Source: Betaproteobacteria bacterium
GTDB lineage: Bacteria; Pseudomonadota; Gammaproteobacteria; Burkholderiales; SG8-41
DNA length: 64,000 bases
Assembly: GCA_021732605.1 (NCBI GenBank)
Contig: JAKFUS010000021.1
Location: 74,186-138,185, forward strand
Direction: 5' to 3'
The position numbers and the translations under genes were made by a program. The notes under the pieces are model-generated. The model was not told the origin of the DNA. It saw nothing but the letters and a program-made list of their open reading frames with translations, and did no database searches. Below, in pieces: positions 54,000 to 62,889 of the stretch (positions within the stretch are counted from its first letter, which is position 1; each line of letters opens with the position of its first letter).

Positions 54000-55727
54000 T
54001 CAATACCCGGCCACATCATTGCCCCGCGGATCATTCGCCGCCTGCGCCGCTCCGCTGCCCCGCGGCTGAAACACCGCCTGCAGATTGCCCCACTGGCGAT
54101 TCACTACACGCAACTGGTGGCCCTTGCCTTCCAGCGCGCTGCGCCATGCTGCGGAAAATCCTTCGGGTTCGATTTCAATGTGGTCGGGCCAGTACTGATG
54201 GTGATAACGCGGCATCGCCACCAGTTGCTTTAAATTCACCTGCGGCCTGCGCAGATATTCCAGTGTAGCCAGCAGCACCTGGCTGATGATGCGCGAACCG
54301 CCGGGGGCACCGAGGATCAGCACACCTTTTTCATCTTCAACGAAAGTCGGTGTCATGCTCGACAGCGGGCGTTTGCCCGGCGCCACGCTGTTCGCCGTGC
54401 CGCCGCGCAACTGAAAACTGTTGGCGACATCCGTACGCAGCGAGAAATCATCCATTTCATTATTCAGCAGCACACCGGTGCCGCGCCCGACAATGCCGGA
54501 GCCGAACAGCAGATTGATGGTCAGCGTGGCGGCGACGCGATTGCCGGCGGCATCGACAACGGAAAAATGCGTGGTGTTGACGCTGCCGGCGCCCGTACCG
54601 GTTGCGGCCGGCGGTGGCAGCGGCGTCGCCCGGTCCCGGCGCATATCCATAAAGTATTGTTTTAATTTGTCTTTTTTCAGAAGCTCAGCGACAGGGATTG
54701 CCGTCTGGTCGGGGTCGCCCAGTTGCAGGCGATCGCGGAACGCACGACGCATGGCCTCAATCAAGAGATGCGCATATTCAGCATCCTGCACCTCCCCCAC
54801 CGGAAAATGTTCCAGCATGCCCAGCACCTGCGCCAGCGCAATGCCGCCCGCCGATGGCAGCGCGGCAGTGGTGATATTTGCACCGCGATAACTGAAACGC
54901 ACCGGTGCGCGTTCGACCACGCGATAAGACGCGAGATCGCTCAACTGCCAGACGCCACCTGCGGCATTGATCGCAGCAGTCATACCCTCCGCCACCGGTC
55001 CGCGGTAAAAACCCGCAGCACCCTCGCCTGCAATGCGCTGCAGCGTTGCGGCCAGATCAGGCTGCCGCAGCACATAGCCGGGAGCCGGCGCACGGCCGTT
55101 ATCGAGAAACAGCGCGCTCTCTTTGCTTGCGCGCAGCATCGCCTCGCGCAATTGTGTGATCCGCGCATAACGCCGGTCGGTTTTGAAACCCTCACGCGCG
55201 AGTTCTATGGCCGGCGCCAGCGTTACGCTCAATGGCAAGCTGCCGTACCGCTGCGCCAGGTGTTCCAGTCCCGCCGGCAATCCGGGAATGGCCGCGGCCG
55301 TGCCGCCGCGCGTAGTGGCGCCCGGCAGCGGATTGCCGACCGCATCAAACAAATGCCGCGGCAGGATACCTGAAGGAGCGGTTTCTCGTGCATCGATCAT
55401 CACCTGATGGCCGTCGGACGCACGATGCAGCAGAAAAAAACCACCGCCGCCCAGACCGGATGAATACGGTTCAACCACTGCAAGCGCGGCCGCGACGGCA
55501 ACTGCGGCGTCAAATGCATTCCCGCCGCGCGCCAGCACATCCTCACCCGCCGCAGTGGCCAGCGGATGCGCTGAGGCAATCGCCGCGCGCGCTAAATTGG
55601 GTGCCTGAGCGGCTACATGAGTGGCTGCTTGAGCAGCAACGTGCGCGCCGGCAGTGCAACACAGCACTGCCGTCAGCAATACACCGATCACCCGCTGCAG
55701 ACGGTTGAATATGCCGGAAAAGTTCAT
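54000..55727 (-). CDS. ggt: Gamma-glutamyltransferase
   Basis: 575 residues with a signal peptide (about 1-32). The nucleophile is Thr385 in VNTTHFSVVDAAGNRVA, which becomes the new N-terminus after self-cleavage into two chains. The small-subunit residues GSGIVGRGTGVLLNNEMDDF and MTPTFVEDEKGVLILGAPGGS are conserved. The enzyme hydrolyses glutathione and other gamma-glutamyl compounds in the periplasm. Just after the signal peptide is a repeated HVAAQA stretch (about 29-42). The start overlaps the upstream hydrolase stop by 4 nt. Confidence 0.95.
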   Translation of the reverse strand: MNFSGIFNRLQRVIGVLLTAVLCCTAGAHVAAQAATHVAAQAPNLARAAIASAHPLATAAGEDVLARGGNAFDAAVAVAAALAVVEPYSSGLGGGGFFLLHRASDGHQVMIDARETAPSGILPRHLFDAVGNPLPGATTRGGTAAAIPGLPAGLEHLAQRYGSLPLSVTLAPAIELAREGFKTDRRYARITQLREAMLRASKESALFLDNGRAPAPGYVLRQPDLAATLQRIAGEGAAGFYRGPVAEGMTAAINAAGGVWQLSDLASYRVVERAPVRFSYRGANITTAALPSAGGIALAQVLGMLEHFPVGEVQDAEYAHLLIEAMRRAFRDRLQLGDPDQTAIPVAELLKKDKLKQYFMDMRRDRATPLPPPAATGTGAGSVNTTHFSVVDAAGNRVAATLTINLLFGSGIVGRGTGVLLNNEMDDFSLRTDVANSFQLRGGTANSVAPGKRPLSSMTPTFVEDEKGVLILGAPGGSRIISQVLLATLEYLRRPQVNLKQLVAMPRYHHQYWPDHIEIEPEGFSAAWRSALEGKGHQLRVVNRQWGNLQAVFQPRGSGAAQAANDPRGNDVAGY

Positions 55728-56575
55728 GGTTTCAGATGTAGCGCGAAAAACGCTGCGGCGCGCTGCAGCGTATCCTGCATTGCCAGCTGGTTGGGTTCAT
55801 GACTTTGCTTGGTCTTGCCGGGATCATCATACGAATGGTGTGCGCCGTCATACCAGACGAATTCAAGACTGGCGCCGCGACCGCGGATTTTTTCTGCGAA
55901 CGTCCGGCACACAGCCGGCGACACCTCGTCGTCGTTCTCGGCGACCATGAGCAGCAGCGGCGCATAAGGTGCGTAATCGGCTTGCGCTGAGGGCGCGCTG
56001 CAGCTCGGATACTGCGCAATCGCAGCGCGGAAACCGCTGGCCGGCGTCGGGTCCTGCAATCCTGGAGGCCGTGGTCCGAGCGTGGCCAATACGGTCATGC
56101 CGCCGTTGGACCAACCCTGCACACCGATGCGATCCGCTGCCACATCGCTGCGGCTGCGCAAATACGCCAGCGCGCCATAGGCATCCAATGGACGCACCGT
56201 CTGCTCACTGACGCCCGGTGGTCGGCTGGTGTAGGAGTGTTTGGCAAAACCTTCGCCGAAACCGCGCGGTCCGAAACTGTCGACATGAATGGCGACATAA
56301 CCGCGCGTCGCCCAGAAATCACCCCACATCCGGTGACGCTGGGTCAGCGCCTCAGCGTTGTGCTGACCACGCTTCAGCGTTGAATAGGATCCGGCGCGAC
56401 CATGCAACATCACCACCGCAGGATGGGGCCCCGCAGATGCCGGCGCGAACACATAACCGGTGAGTCTGGTATTGCCGTCGGCGCTCATGAAAGTCACTGT
56501 ATCCGGCGTCGCCGCCATTGCGGCAGCGGTCAACCCCACCCCAAGAAATCCAAGTAACCATTTGTTTTTATTCAT
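55724..56575 (-). CDS. Dienelactone-hydrolase-family protein, secreted
   Basis: 283 residues from the ATG at 56575 (MNKNKWLLGFLGVG); a signal peptide ends near AAMAATP. It is an alpha/beta hydrolase with the nucleophile Ser in GVQGWSNGGMT, the acid in LLLMVAENDDEVSP and the His in YDGAHHSYDDPG. The N-terminal strand VTFMSADGNTRLTGYVFAP is typical. The substrate is unknown. The start overlaps the MFS gene's end by 8 nt, and the stop overlaps ggt, so the three form one operon. Confidence 0.85.
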   Translation of the reverse strand: MNKNKWLLGFLGVGLTAAAMAATPDTVTFMSADGNTRLTGYVFAPASAGPHPAVVMLHGRAGSYSTLKRGQHNAEALTQRHRMWGDFWATRGYVAIHVDSFGPRGFGEGFAKHSYTSRPPGVSEQTVRPLDAYGALAYLRSRSDVAADRIGVQGWSNGGMTVLATLGPRPPGLQDPTPASGFRAAIAQYPSCSAPSAQADYAPYAPLLLMVAENDDEVSPAVCRTFAEKIRGRGASLEFVWYDGAHHSYDDPGKTKQSHEPNQLAMQDTLQRAAAFFALHLKP

Positions 56576-57737
56576 TATTTTTATGAGGCCTGTGTGCGGC
56601 ATTCCGGCGCATCATGGTCGCGGCCATGGCCAGCAGCGCCGCATCCAGCCAGAAAACCGGCACCATACCCAGGGCCGCACTCAGCGAGCCGAAGACAAAA
56701 GGCACCAGCACTTCAGTGCCCTTGTTGACCATTTGCCTCAGCCCCATCGCTTCACCGGAGCGCCCTGCCGGCGCGCGGTTGTAGGCGAGCATCATCGACA
56801 GCGGACTGCCACAACCGAGACCCATGCCCAGCACAAACGAAATCGCGAACAGCGTCGCAAAGCCGGTGACGAACGGGAACACCAGGCAGACACCCGTCGC
56901 CAGCACCAGTGAGGCGGCCAGCAATCGCTCCTCACCCAGACGCTTCACCAGGTACGGCATCAGCGCGCGCACGATCAACAGCGCCAAACCGAAGGCGCCG
57001 AGAATCAGGCCGATTTCAGAAGCACGCATGCCGATGCTGTGGCCGTAAATCGGCAGCAGCAGATTGTAGAGTTCGAGACCGGTTTCGATGATGCCCGCGG
57101 TGATCAGCGCACGCCGCAGCGGCGGGTTACGCACCAGGTCGCCGACACGGTGGGCGGCTTTCTCCGCCTTGCTGACCTTGATCTGCGTGGTTTTTGGCAG
57201 CCACCCTGACCACAGGGCCAGCAGCAGCAACGGCACCACCGGAAGCGCCGCCAACACGGCGAAAGTCGCGCGATGGCCCACGGCATCAATCAGGAAACCC
57301 GCCGAGGTCGGGCCAAGCAGCGCGGTCATGCCGATGCCGAGGCTGAACCAGCTGTAGTTCCTGGTGCGGTCCATGCCGTCAGCCAGCGCGCCGATCAGAT
57401 GTTGTACGGCCACCGTGTAGAAAATGTAGCAAAAGCCGATCAGCGCAGCGGCGACATACAGCGCTTCCAGCCGGAAAAACATAAACGGTATCGCCAGCCC
57501 GGCCAGCAAACCGATCGTGCCGTACAACATCGGTCGGCGAAAACCGATGCGGTCCGAAATCCTGCCGGCATAGACTGACAACAGCAGCGGAAACAGTGCG
57601 TAGGTCGAAAACAGCATGCCGACGAAAAATTCATTGACGCCCAGCTCCAGCGCCGAAAGCGACATCAGCACCTTGCTGCCTTTATAGGCGGTGTGCGTCA
57701 GTACGCTGAGCAGAACAATGCGAAAAATCGGGGGCAC
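56568..57737 (-). CDS. Major facilitator superfamily transporter
   Basis: 389 residues with about twelve membrane spans. The loop between helices 2 and 3 reads SVYAGRISDRIGFRRPML, the MFS signature. A basic central loop with KVSKAEKAAHRVGDL separates the two halves. The start at 57737 is a GTG. Its substrate is unknown; operon linkage with a secreted hydrolase and gamma-glutamyltransferase suggests uptake or export of a peptide-like or aromatic metabolite, but this is only inference. Confidence 0.88.
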   Translation of the reverse strand: MPPIFRIVLLSVLTHTAYKGSKVLMSLSALELGVNEFFVGMLFSTYALFPLLLSVYAGRISDRIGFRRPMLYGTIGLLAGLAIPFMFFRLEALYVAAALIGFCYIFYTVAVQHLIGALADGMDRTRNYSWFSLGIGMTALLGPTSAGFLIDAVGHRATFAVLAALPVVPLLLLALWSGWLPKTTQIKVSKAEKAAHRVGDLVRNPPLRRALITAGIIETGLELYNLLLPIYGHSIGMRASEIGLILGAFGLALLIVRALMPYLVKRLGEERLLAASLVLATGVCLVFPFVTGFATLFAISFVLGMGLGCGSPLSMMLAYNRAPAGRSGEAMGLRQMVNKGTEVLVPFVFGSLSAALGMVPVFWLDAALLAMAATMMRRNAAHRPHKNNE

Positions 57738-57917
57738 GGTCAGCAGTTAAGTCATGTGTTGGTTGTTTCGGCCGCGGATGGAACATGCGGCCGGTGCAGC
57801 CAAATCGGGGAATCCGCATCACGGAATCAGAATCTTACTGGTAGAGGAAAGCAGCGACGTGTATTTTATCGCAACATCCTGCCGCGGCCCTGCATTCACC
57901 CACCGACTGGAATCCAC

Positions 57918-58796
57918 ATGAAAATACAGAACATCGGCATCATCAGCCCCGGCGACATGGGCCAGGCCGTCGCCCAAACCCTCAAGACCAGCGGATTTGC
58001 CGTCCACACCGCGCTCGACGGACGCAGCGCGCGCACCAAGGCCCTCGCCCGCGACGCCGGCCTCAATGACTGCGGTTCAATGCAGAACGTCGTCACCACC
58101 TGCGACATCCTGCTGTCCATCCTCAACCCCGCTGCCGCCGTCGACAATGCGCGCGCGGCGGCCGCCGCGATGCAGGCGACGGGCCGACGCTGCGTGTTCG
58201 TCGATTGCAACGCGATTGCACCGCAAACGGCCCGGGAAATTGACGCCATCATCCGCGCTGCCGGCGGCGAGTGCATCGACGCCGGGATCATCGGTCCCCC
58301 GCCGCGCGGCAAGGCGGGCATGCGCATGTATGTCTCCGGCCCGCAGGCCGCACAACTGATGCCGCTGTCGAGTGCCGGGATCAATATCCGCATACTGAGC
58401 GAGCGCATCGGCGACGCTTCCGCCATCAAGATGTGTTACGCGTCCTACACCAAGGGCGCTGTTGCGCTGGGTGTCGAAATGCTGATGGCGGCGCGCCGTC
58501 TCGGCGTCGATGCCGCGCTCGACCGCGAACTGCAGCAAAGCGCCGCCGACAACCGCCAGTGGGTGCTGAGCCGCACCACGGTGATGCCGCCCAAGGCCCA
58601 CCGCTGGGTGCCGGAAATGCTCGAAATCGCCAAGACCTTTGAAGGCGCTGGCATGACGCCGCGCATCCTGCTCGGTGCTGCGGACATGTATGAAATGATC
58701 GCGCAGACGGCGCTGGGCCAGGAATCCCCCGAGGAAGCCCGCGCCAGGGGCCGTGACGGCCAGACCGTCATCAACGACCTGGCGGACAGGATTTAA
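57918..58796 (+). CDS. NAD(P)-dependent oxidoreductase, beta-hydroxyacid dehydrogenase-like with DUF1932
   Basis: 292 residues from the ATG at 57918 (MKIQNIGIISPGDMGQAVAQ); the longer upstream frame overlaps the MFS gene. The N-terminal Rossmann domain has a modified GxxxPGxMG nucleotide motif (GIISPGDMG at 7-15), a DCNAIAPQT substrate-loop equivalent, and a DUF1932 C-terminal helical domain (KMCYASYTKGAVALGVEML with the catalytic Lys position). Members act on phosphogluconate-like or hydroxyacid substrates. The specific substrate is not evident. Confidence 0.85.
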   Translation: MKIQNIGIISPGDMGQAVAQTLKTSGFAVHTALDGRSARTKALARDAGLNDCGSMQNVVTTCDILLSILNPAAAVDNARAAAAAMQATGRRCVFVDCNAIAPQTAREIDAIIRAAGGECIDAGIIGPPPRGKAGMRMYVSGPQAAQLMPLSSAGINIRILSERIGDASAIKMCYASYTKGAVALGVEMLMAARRLGVDAALDRELQQSAADNRQWVLSRTTVMPPKAHRWVPEMLEIAKTFEGAGMTPRILLGAADMYEMIAQTALGQESPEEARARGRDGQTVINDLADRI

Positions 58797-58816
58797 ACAG
58801 CGTTTAAACAGCAGGT

Positions 58817-59737
58817 CTAGACGCGATACATCGAGCGCCGGTCGCGGCGGAACGCAATGCTGGGCCCGGCACGGCCGGTGCGACTGTAACCGGGACGGAT
58901 TTCGCCCCGCACCTCGAGCATGATTTCACGGCGCACAACGTGAATTTCCTCGCCGCTGGCGCGGGTGACAAACGTGCCGTTGATGCTGTGATCGACCAGA
59001 TAGAACTGGGTGCGCTCGACGCGGATCGTCGCGTGACGTCGTGACACCAGGGTATCGGTGAGCACCAGCCCGGAGTCAGGTGCGCGGCCGATGGTCAGTG
59101 TTGAATTCCAGTAATCGACACGGCACTCACGATCATCCAGGGTCAGCACCAGGCTGCCGATGTCCTGCGGGATCGTGCGCTCGATGTGCAAATTGATTTG
59201 GGTGCGCTCGGTCAGATCATCGCGCCACTGCACTTCGCAAACCGCCGTTTTGGCCAGCGTTGTTTTCAGCATCGCGTCAAAAATCGGCGTCATCGCATCC
59301 TGACGATCGCGGGCCATGTCCTTGGCGGTCGCCTCGGCAATCAGGATCTGCCCTGCGGTGGCGGCATCGGCCAGATAAGCGGCAACGTTGACGGTATCGC
59401 CATAAACGTCTTCGGCGCCGATGACCACCGGACCGGTGTGCAGACCGATGCGAATCTGCATGTCCTCGCCCGCAAAATTCATCCCGACAATCGCGTGCTG
59501 CATCTCGACCGCCGCCTCGACCGCACAATCGGCGTCCGGAAACAGGCACATCACCGCGTCGCCAAGCGTTTTCACCAGCCGCCCCTGGTGATGCGGCAGC
59601 ACCGCCTTCAGTTCGCTGAGCACCGCGTTGATGATATGCAAAGCCTCGACATCACCGAGGCGGCGATAGAGCGCAGTGCTTTCAACAACATCGGCAAACA
59701 TCACTGCCAGGTGATCAGTTTTTTCCTGCATGGCCAT
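58817..59737 (-). CDS. Class III nucleotide cyclase fused to FHA domain
   Basis: 306 residues, soluble. The N-terminal catalytic domain (about 8-180) has the two metal-binding aspartates in FADVVEST (D16) and KTLGDAVMCLF (D60), RIGLHTGPVVIG, and YGDTVNVAAYLADAA. The C-terminal FHA domain (about 215-290) has LTIGRAPDSGLVL, SRRHATI and DHSINGTFV, the standard phosphothreonine-binding residues. Class III cyclases make cAMP or cGMP; base specificity is not obvious. The FHA fusion suggests control by a Ser/Thr kinase, none of which is in the window. Confidence 0.92.
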   Translation of the reverse strand: MAMQEKTDHLAVMFADVVESTALYRRLGDVEALHIINAVLSELKAVLPHHQGRLVKTLGDAVMCLFPDADCAVEAAVEMQHAIVGMNFAGEDMQIRIGLHTGPVVIGAEDVYGDTVNVAAYLADAATAGQILIAEATAKDMARDRQDAMTPIFDAMLKTTLAKTAVCEVQWRDDLTERTQINLHIERTIPQDIGSLVLTLDDRECRVDYWNSTLTIGRAPDSGLVLTDTLVSRRHATIRVERTQFYLVDHSINGTFVTRASGEEIHVVRREIMLEVRGEIRPGYSRTGRAGPSIAFRRDRRSMYRV

Positions 59738-59871
59738 CCACTATTCCGTGAATACCCGTTTTACCACGTTTATTTTACGGTGCCACGCACGGAGTACGGC
59801 GAAACCGGCAACGCATCGACAAATCCCCGGCAAAAGCCCACAATCGAAAGCATTCATCCCAAGGAATTGCA

Positions 59872-60714
59872 GTGAGCACCGCATCCGATACCAAAAACAT
59901 GGCACTGTTCTGCGACTTTGAAAACGTCGCCTTGGGCGTACGCGAAGCCAGTTCCGCCGAATTCGATATCAAGAAAGTCCTGGAGCGCCTGCTGCTCAAA
60001 GGCGACATCGTCGTCAAAAAAGCCTATTGCGACTGGGAGCGTTACCGCGATTTCAAGCGGCCCATGCACGAAGCGGCGTTTGAACTGATCGAAATCCCGC
60101 ATGTGCGCATGTCGGGCAAAAATTCCGCTGACATCCGCATGGTCGTCGATGCACTGGACCTCTGCTACACCAAATCACACGTTGACACCTTCGTCATCAT
60201 CAGCGGCGACTCCGATTTTTCGCCGCTGGTATCCAAGCTGCGCGAGAACAACAAGGTGGTGATCGGTGTCGGCGTCAAGCAGTCGACCTCCGACCTGCTG
60301 GTGGCGAATTGCGACGAATTCATTTTCTATGATGATCTCGCCCGCGAAAAAGCCACGAAGCAGCAAAGCCGGAAAAAACCCGCCGCCGCTCCGGCGGCCA
60401 AAAGCGGTGACAAGGAGTCCGGCGAAAAAGAAGCTACAGACAAGGACGGCAGCGTGAAGAAGGCCGAGGCACTGGACCTGGTCATGGAAACCATCGAAGC
60501 GCTGTTCGCCGAGCGCGGCGCCGAAGACAAGATCTGGCCTTCGATGGTCAAGCAGACACTGAAGCGCCGCCAGCCCGGCTTCAACGAAAGTTATTATGGC
60601 TTCCGCACCTTCGGCAAACTGCTCGAAGAAGCCCAGGCGCGCAAACTGCTGGTGCTTGAGCCCGACGAAAAATCCGGCAGCGTCATCATCAAAAGCTTCA
60701 ACCCGGACTACTGA
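59872..60714 (+). CDS. NYN-domain protein with C-terminal LOTUS-like region
   Basis: 280 residues from the GTG at 59872, preceded by AAGGA. The N-terminal NYN (PIN-like nuclease) domain (about 8-160) has the acidic metal-binding residues in ALFCDFENV, KNSADIRMVVDALDL and VIISGDSDFSPLV. A Lys/Ala/Glu-rich linker (about 160-200) leads to a C-terminal OST-HTH/LOTUS-like domain (SMVKQTLKRRQPGFNESYYGF). LabA-like members are proposed RNA nucleases. It is divergent from the cyclase-FHA gene. Confidence 0.9.
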   Translation: MSTASDTKNMALFCDFENVALGVREASSAEFDIKKVLERLLLKGDIVVKKAYCDWERYRDFKRPMHEAAFELIEIPHVRMSGKNSADIRMVVDALDLCYTKSHVDTFVIISGDSDFSPLVSKLRENNKVVIGVGVKQSTSDLLVANCDEFIFYDDLAREKATKQQSRKKPAAAPAAKSGDKESGEKEATDKDGSVKKAEALDLVMETIEALFAERGAEDKIWPSMVKQTLKRRQPGFNESYYGFRTFGKLLEEAQARKLLVLEPDEKSGSVIIKSFNPDY

Positions 60715-60764
60715 ACGTCCGCAACTGACCGCGGTCTCATGATTTCAAGGAGACCCGCCCCATC

Positions 60765-61058
60765 ATGGACCAGCCGCAAGATCCCCAAAATCCCCATATC
60801 CGCATCACCAGTCGCCCGCAGGCCGGACTGCTGACGCGCATCATGTTTTTTTCACTGGGCCTGGTGGTTCTGGTCGCCGCATTCTTTTTCATCGGCATCG
60901 CGCTGATCGCCGGCGCCATCCTCGCCGGCGTCTTCCTGATCCGCCTGTGGTGGATCAAACGCAAAATGCAGCGCGCGGAGCAGGATACTTATGTCGAGGG
61001 TGAATACACCGTTGTTGAAACCGCGATCACCGACCAGCACACCGCGCCGAAAAAATAG
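60765..61058 (+). CDS. Small membrane protein of unknown function
   Basis: 97 residues. A hydrophobic region at about 26-60 is long enough for two short spans or one long one, followed by basic RLWWIKRKMQRAEQ and a polar tail ending EGEYTVVE...TAPKK. AAGGAGA upstream supports the start. I do not recognise a family with a known function. It is 50 nt downstream of the NYN gene on the same strand, so the two may be co-transcribed. Confidence 0.7.
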   Translation: MDQPQDPQNPHIRITSRPQAGLLTRIMFFSLGLVVLVAAFFFIGIALIAGAILAGVFLIRLWWIKRKMQRAEQDTYVEGEYTVVETAITDQHTAPKK

Positions 61059-61095
61059 CCGCGCCTGCAGAAAACAACTTAAGTATCTGTTTTAA

Positions 61096-61515
61096 TTAAC
61101 TATTTTTTATATCGGCATTCGCCACCTTGGCCTGGGTGCGAATGTCAAAACGTTCGACGTTGACGATGATGCGCTCGTGGCTGCCTTCGCCGATGCGCTC
61201 CACCGCATCTTCGGCCCATACCCGGAACGTCAGCTTGCGACCATCGACCTTGATCACTTCGGCGTGCGCCACCACGCGCATGCCCACCGGCGTTGCCGCG
61301 GTATGACTGACGTCGAGCCGGGTGCCCACCGTCTGGTGACCCGCCGGCAGCAGGCCTTCAACGGCATTCAGCGCCGCCTCTTCCAGCAGCATCACCAGCA
61401 CCGGCGTCGCCAGCACCTTGATCTTGCCGCTGCCGACATGCGGCGCAGTGTCACGCGTGCCGACCATGATTTCGGTGGAGCCGTGCAGGCCCGGTTTCAT
61501 GGCATCAAGACTCAT
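61096..61515 (-). CDS. FlK-like hot-dog thioesterase
   Basis: 139 residues, single hot-dog fold. The N-terminal segment VGTRDTAPHVGSGKIKVLATP and the following helix VLVMLLEEAALNAVEGLLP match the fluoroacetyl-CoA thioesterase-like family, with candidate catalytic Thr, Glu and His (DVSHTAATPVG). Such proteins hydrolyse acyl-CoA thioesters. Most FlK-like genes are not involved in fluoroacetate resistance, so the substrate is uncertain. It is convergent with the small membrane protein gene and divergent from the LLM monooxygenase. Confidence 0.8.
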   Translation of the reverse strand: MSLDAMKPGLHGSTEIMVGTRDTAPHVGSGKIKVLATPVLVMLLEEAALNAVEGLLPAGHQTVGTRLDVSHTAATPVGMRVVAHAEVIKVDGRKLTFRVWAEDAVERIGEGSHERIIVNVERFDIRTQAKVANADIKNS

Positions 61516-61634
61516 GGGGTGCTTTCATTGTGAATGGCTTCATTGCCGGCGACGACAGCACGATGTTACATTGAATCCGAATCGCCACGGGCTGATTACA
61601 GGCGCCGGGCATACACAGAGGAGCGTCACCAGCC

Positions 61635-62753
61635 ATGCGTTTGGGATATTTCACGATGCCGCTGCACCCGGCCGAGCGCCGGCCCGCCGTCACTCTGCAG
61701 GAGGACCGCGAAGCCATCATCCTCGCTGACCGCCTGGGTTTTTACGATGCCTTCGTCGGCGAACACCTGACCGAACCCTCCGAAAACGTCACCAACAGTT
61801 TCATTTTCCTGGCGACGCTGATTCACCACACTCAAAATATAAAACTCGCCACCGGCACCTCCAACCTGTCGCACTCGCACCCGACGCTGATCGCCGCTCA
61901 CGCCGCGATGTTCGACCATCTGGCGCAGGGCCGCTTCATTTTCGGCGTCAGCCCCGGCGCGCTGCCGTCAGACGCCGAAGCACTCGGGATGCTCACGGAA
62001 GACCGCAACAAGCTGTTTGCCGAGTCCATGGACGTGATCCTCGCCATCTGGGAACGCGATGTACCTTATGACATCGACCTGCCCGGCAACCGTTTCAAGG
62101 TCACCACGGCCGTCACACAAAACGCCGCCATCGGCCGCGGGCAAATGTACAAACCGTACCAGCAGCCGCGTCCGGAAATCGTCGGCACCGTGGTCGCACC
62201 CGGCTCGAAGGGCGTCATTGCCATGGGCGAACGCGATTTCCATCCGCTGTCGGCGAATTTCCTGCTGTCAAAATACTTGCCCTCGCACTGGAGCAATTAC
62301 GTTGAGGGCAAACAGCGCGCAGGCCAAGTTGCTGATCCGGCAGACTGGCGCATTGCACGGACGATTTTTGTCGCCGACGATGAAAAAACGGCACGCCGCT
62401 ACGCGCTGCAGGACAGCGCCAGTCCCTATCGCTATTACTGGGATCTGCTGCTTAGAAAAATGCTGATCTCGAAACGCCAGGCCATTTTCAAGACCCATCC
62501 AGAGAAGGATGACCGCGAACTGACCGTCGATTACATGGTCGACCAGTTGGTGATCTGCGGCAATCCGAACCAGGTCGCGGAGAAAATCCTCGCCTTGCGC
62601 GAGGAAGCCGGCGATTTCGGTGAAATCGTCTATGCCGGCATGGACTGGGTGGATCCGGCACTGGCGAAGCGCTCGATGGAGTTGATGGCGGAAAAAGTGA
62701 TGCCGCAGGTCAATGCGGCAATCGGCCGGTCGCAGCAGCAGGCTGCCGCCTGA
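61635..62753 (+). CDS. LLM-class flavin-dependent oxidoreductase
   Basis: 372 residues, a luciferase-like TIM barrel. It begins MRLGYFTMPLHPAERRPAV and has LGFYDAFVGEHLTEP, TGTSNLSHSHPTLIAAHAAM and GRFIFGVSPGALPSDAEALG, all family features of bacterial-luciferase-type monooxygenases using reduced FMN. A C-terminal substrate loop is of average length. Substrate unknown. GAGGAGCG just before the ATG serves as ribosome binding site. A palindromic repeat lies between it and the convergent decarboxylase gene. Confidence 0.9.
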   Translation: MRLGYFTMPLHPAERRPAVTLQEDREAIILADRLGFYDAFVGEHLTEPSENVTNSFIFLATLIHHTQNIKLATGTSNLSHSHPTLIAAHAAMFDHLAQGRFIFGVSPGALPSDAEALGMLTEDRNKLFAESMDVILAIWERDVPYDIDLPGNRFKVTTAVTQNAAIGRGQMYKPYQQPRPEIVGTVVAPGSKGVIAMGERDFHPLSANFLLSKYLPSHWSNYVEGKQRAGQVADPADWRIARTIFVADDEKTARRYALQDSASPYRYYWDLLLRKMLISKRQAIFKTHPEKDDRELTVDYMVDQLVICGNPNQVAEKILALREEAGDFGEIVYAGMDWVDPALAKRSMELMAEKVMPQVNAAIGRSQQQAAA

Positions 62754-62763
62754 TTACGGCCAA

Positions 62764-62868
62764 CCCCGGATTACGCCCCAACGGAAGTCCCCTTGGGGGA
62801 CGCTCCGCTCCATCCGGGCTACAGATGCGTTTGTAGCCCGGATGGAGGCCGCAAGCCGTAATCCGGGG
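62764..62868. repeat. REP-like multi-hairpin element
   Basis: Outer arms CCCCGGATTACG/CGTAATCCGGGG (62764-62775 with 62857-62868) enclose a perfect 16-bp hairpin (CTCCATCCGGGCTACA at 62808-62823 with 62832-62847) and a smaller one at 62787-62801. This GCCCGGAT/ATCCGGG type of palindrome is a dispersed intergenic element in many proteobacteria. It lies between two convergent genes. Confidence 0.85.
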
Positions 62869-62889
62869 AACCCAATCAACATAAACTTA

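Noticed and set aside
61096-61515. Fluoroacetate resistance gene
   Set aside because: Only the hot-dog fold and general FlK-like pattern are visible. No halogenase or fluorinase context is present, so the specific function is not claimed.
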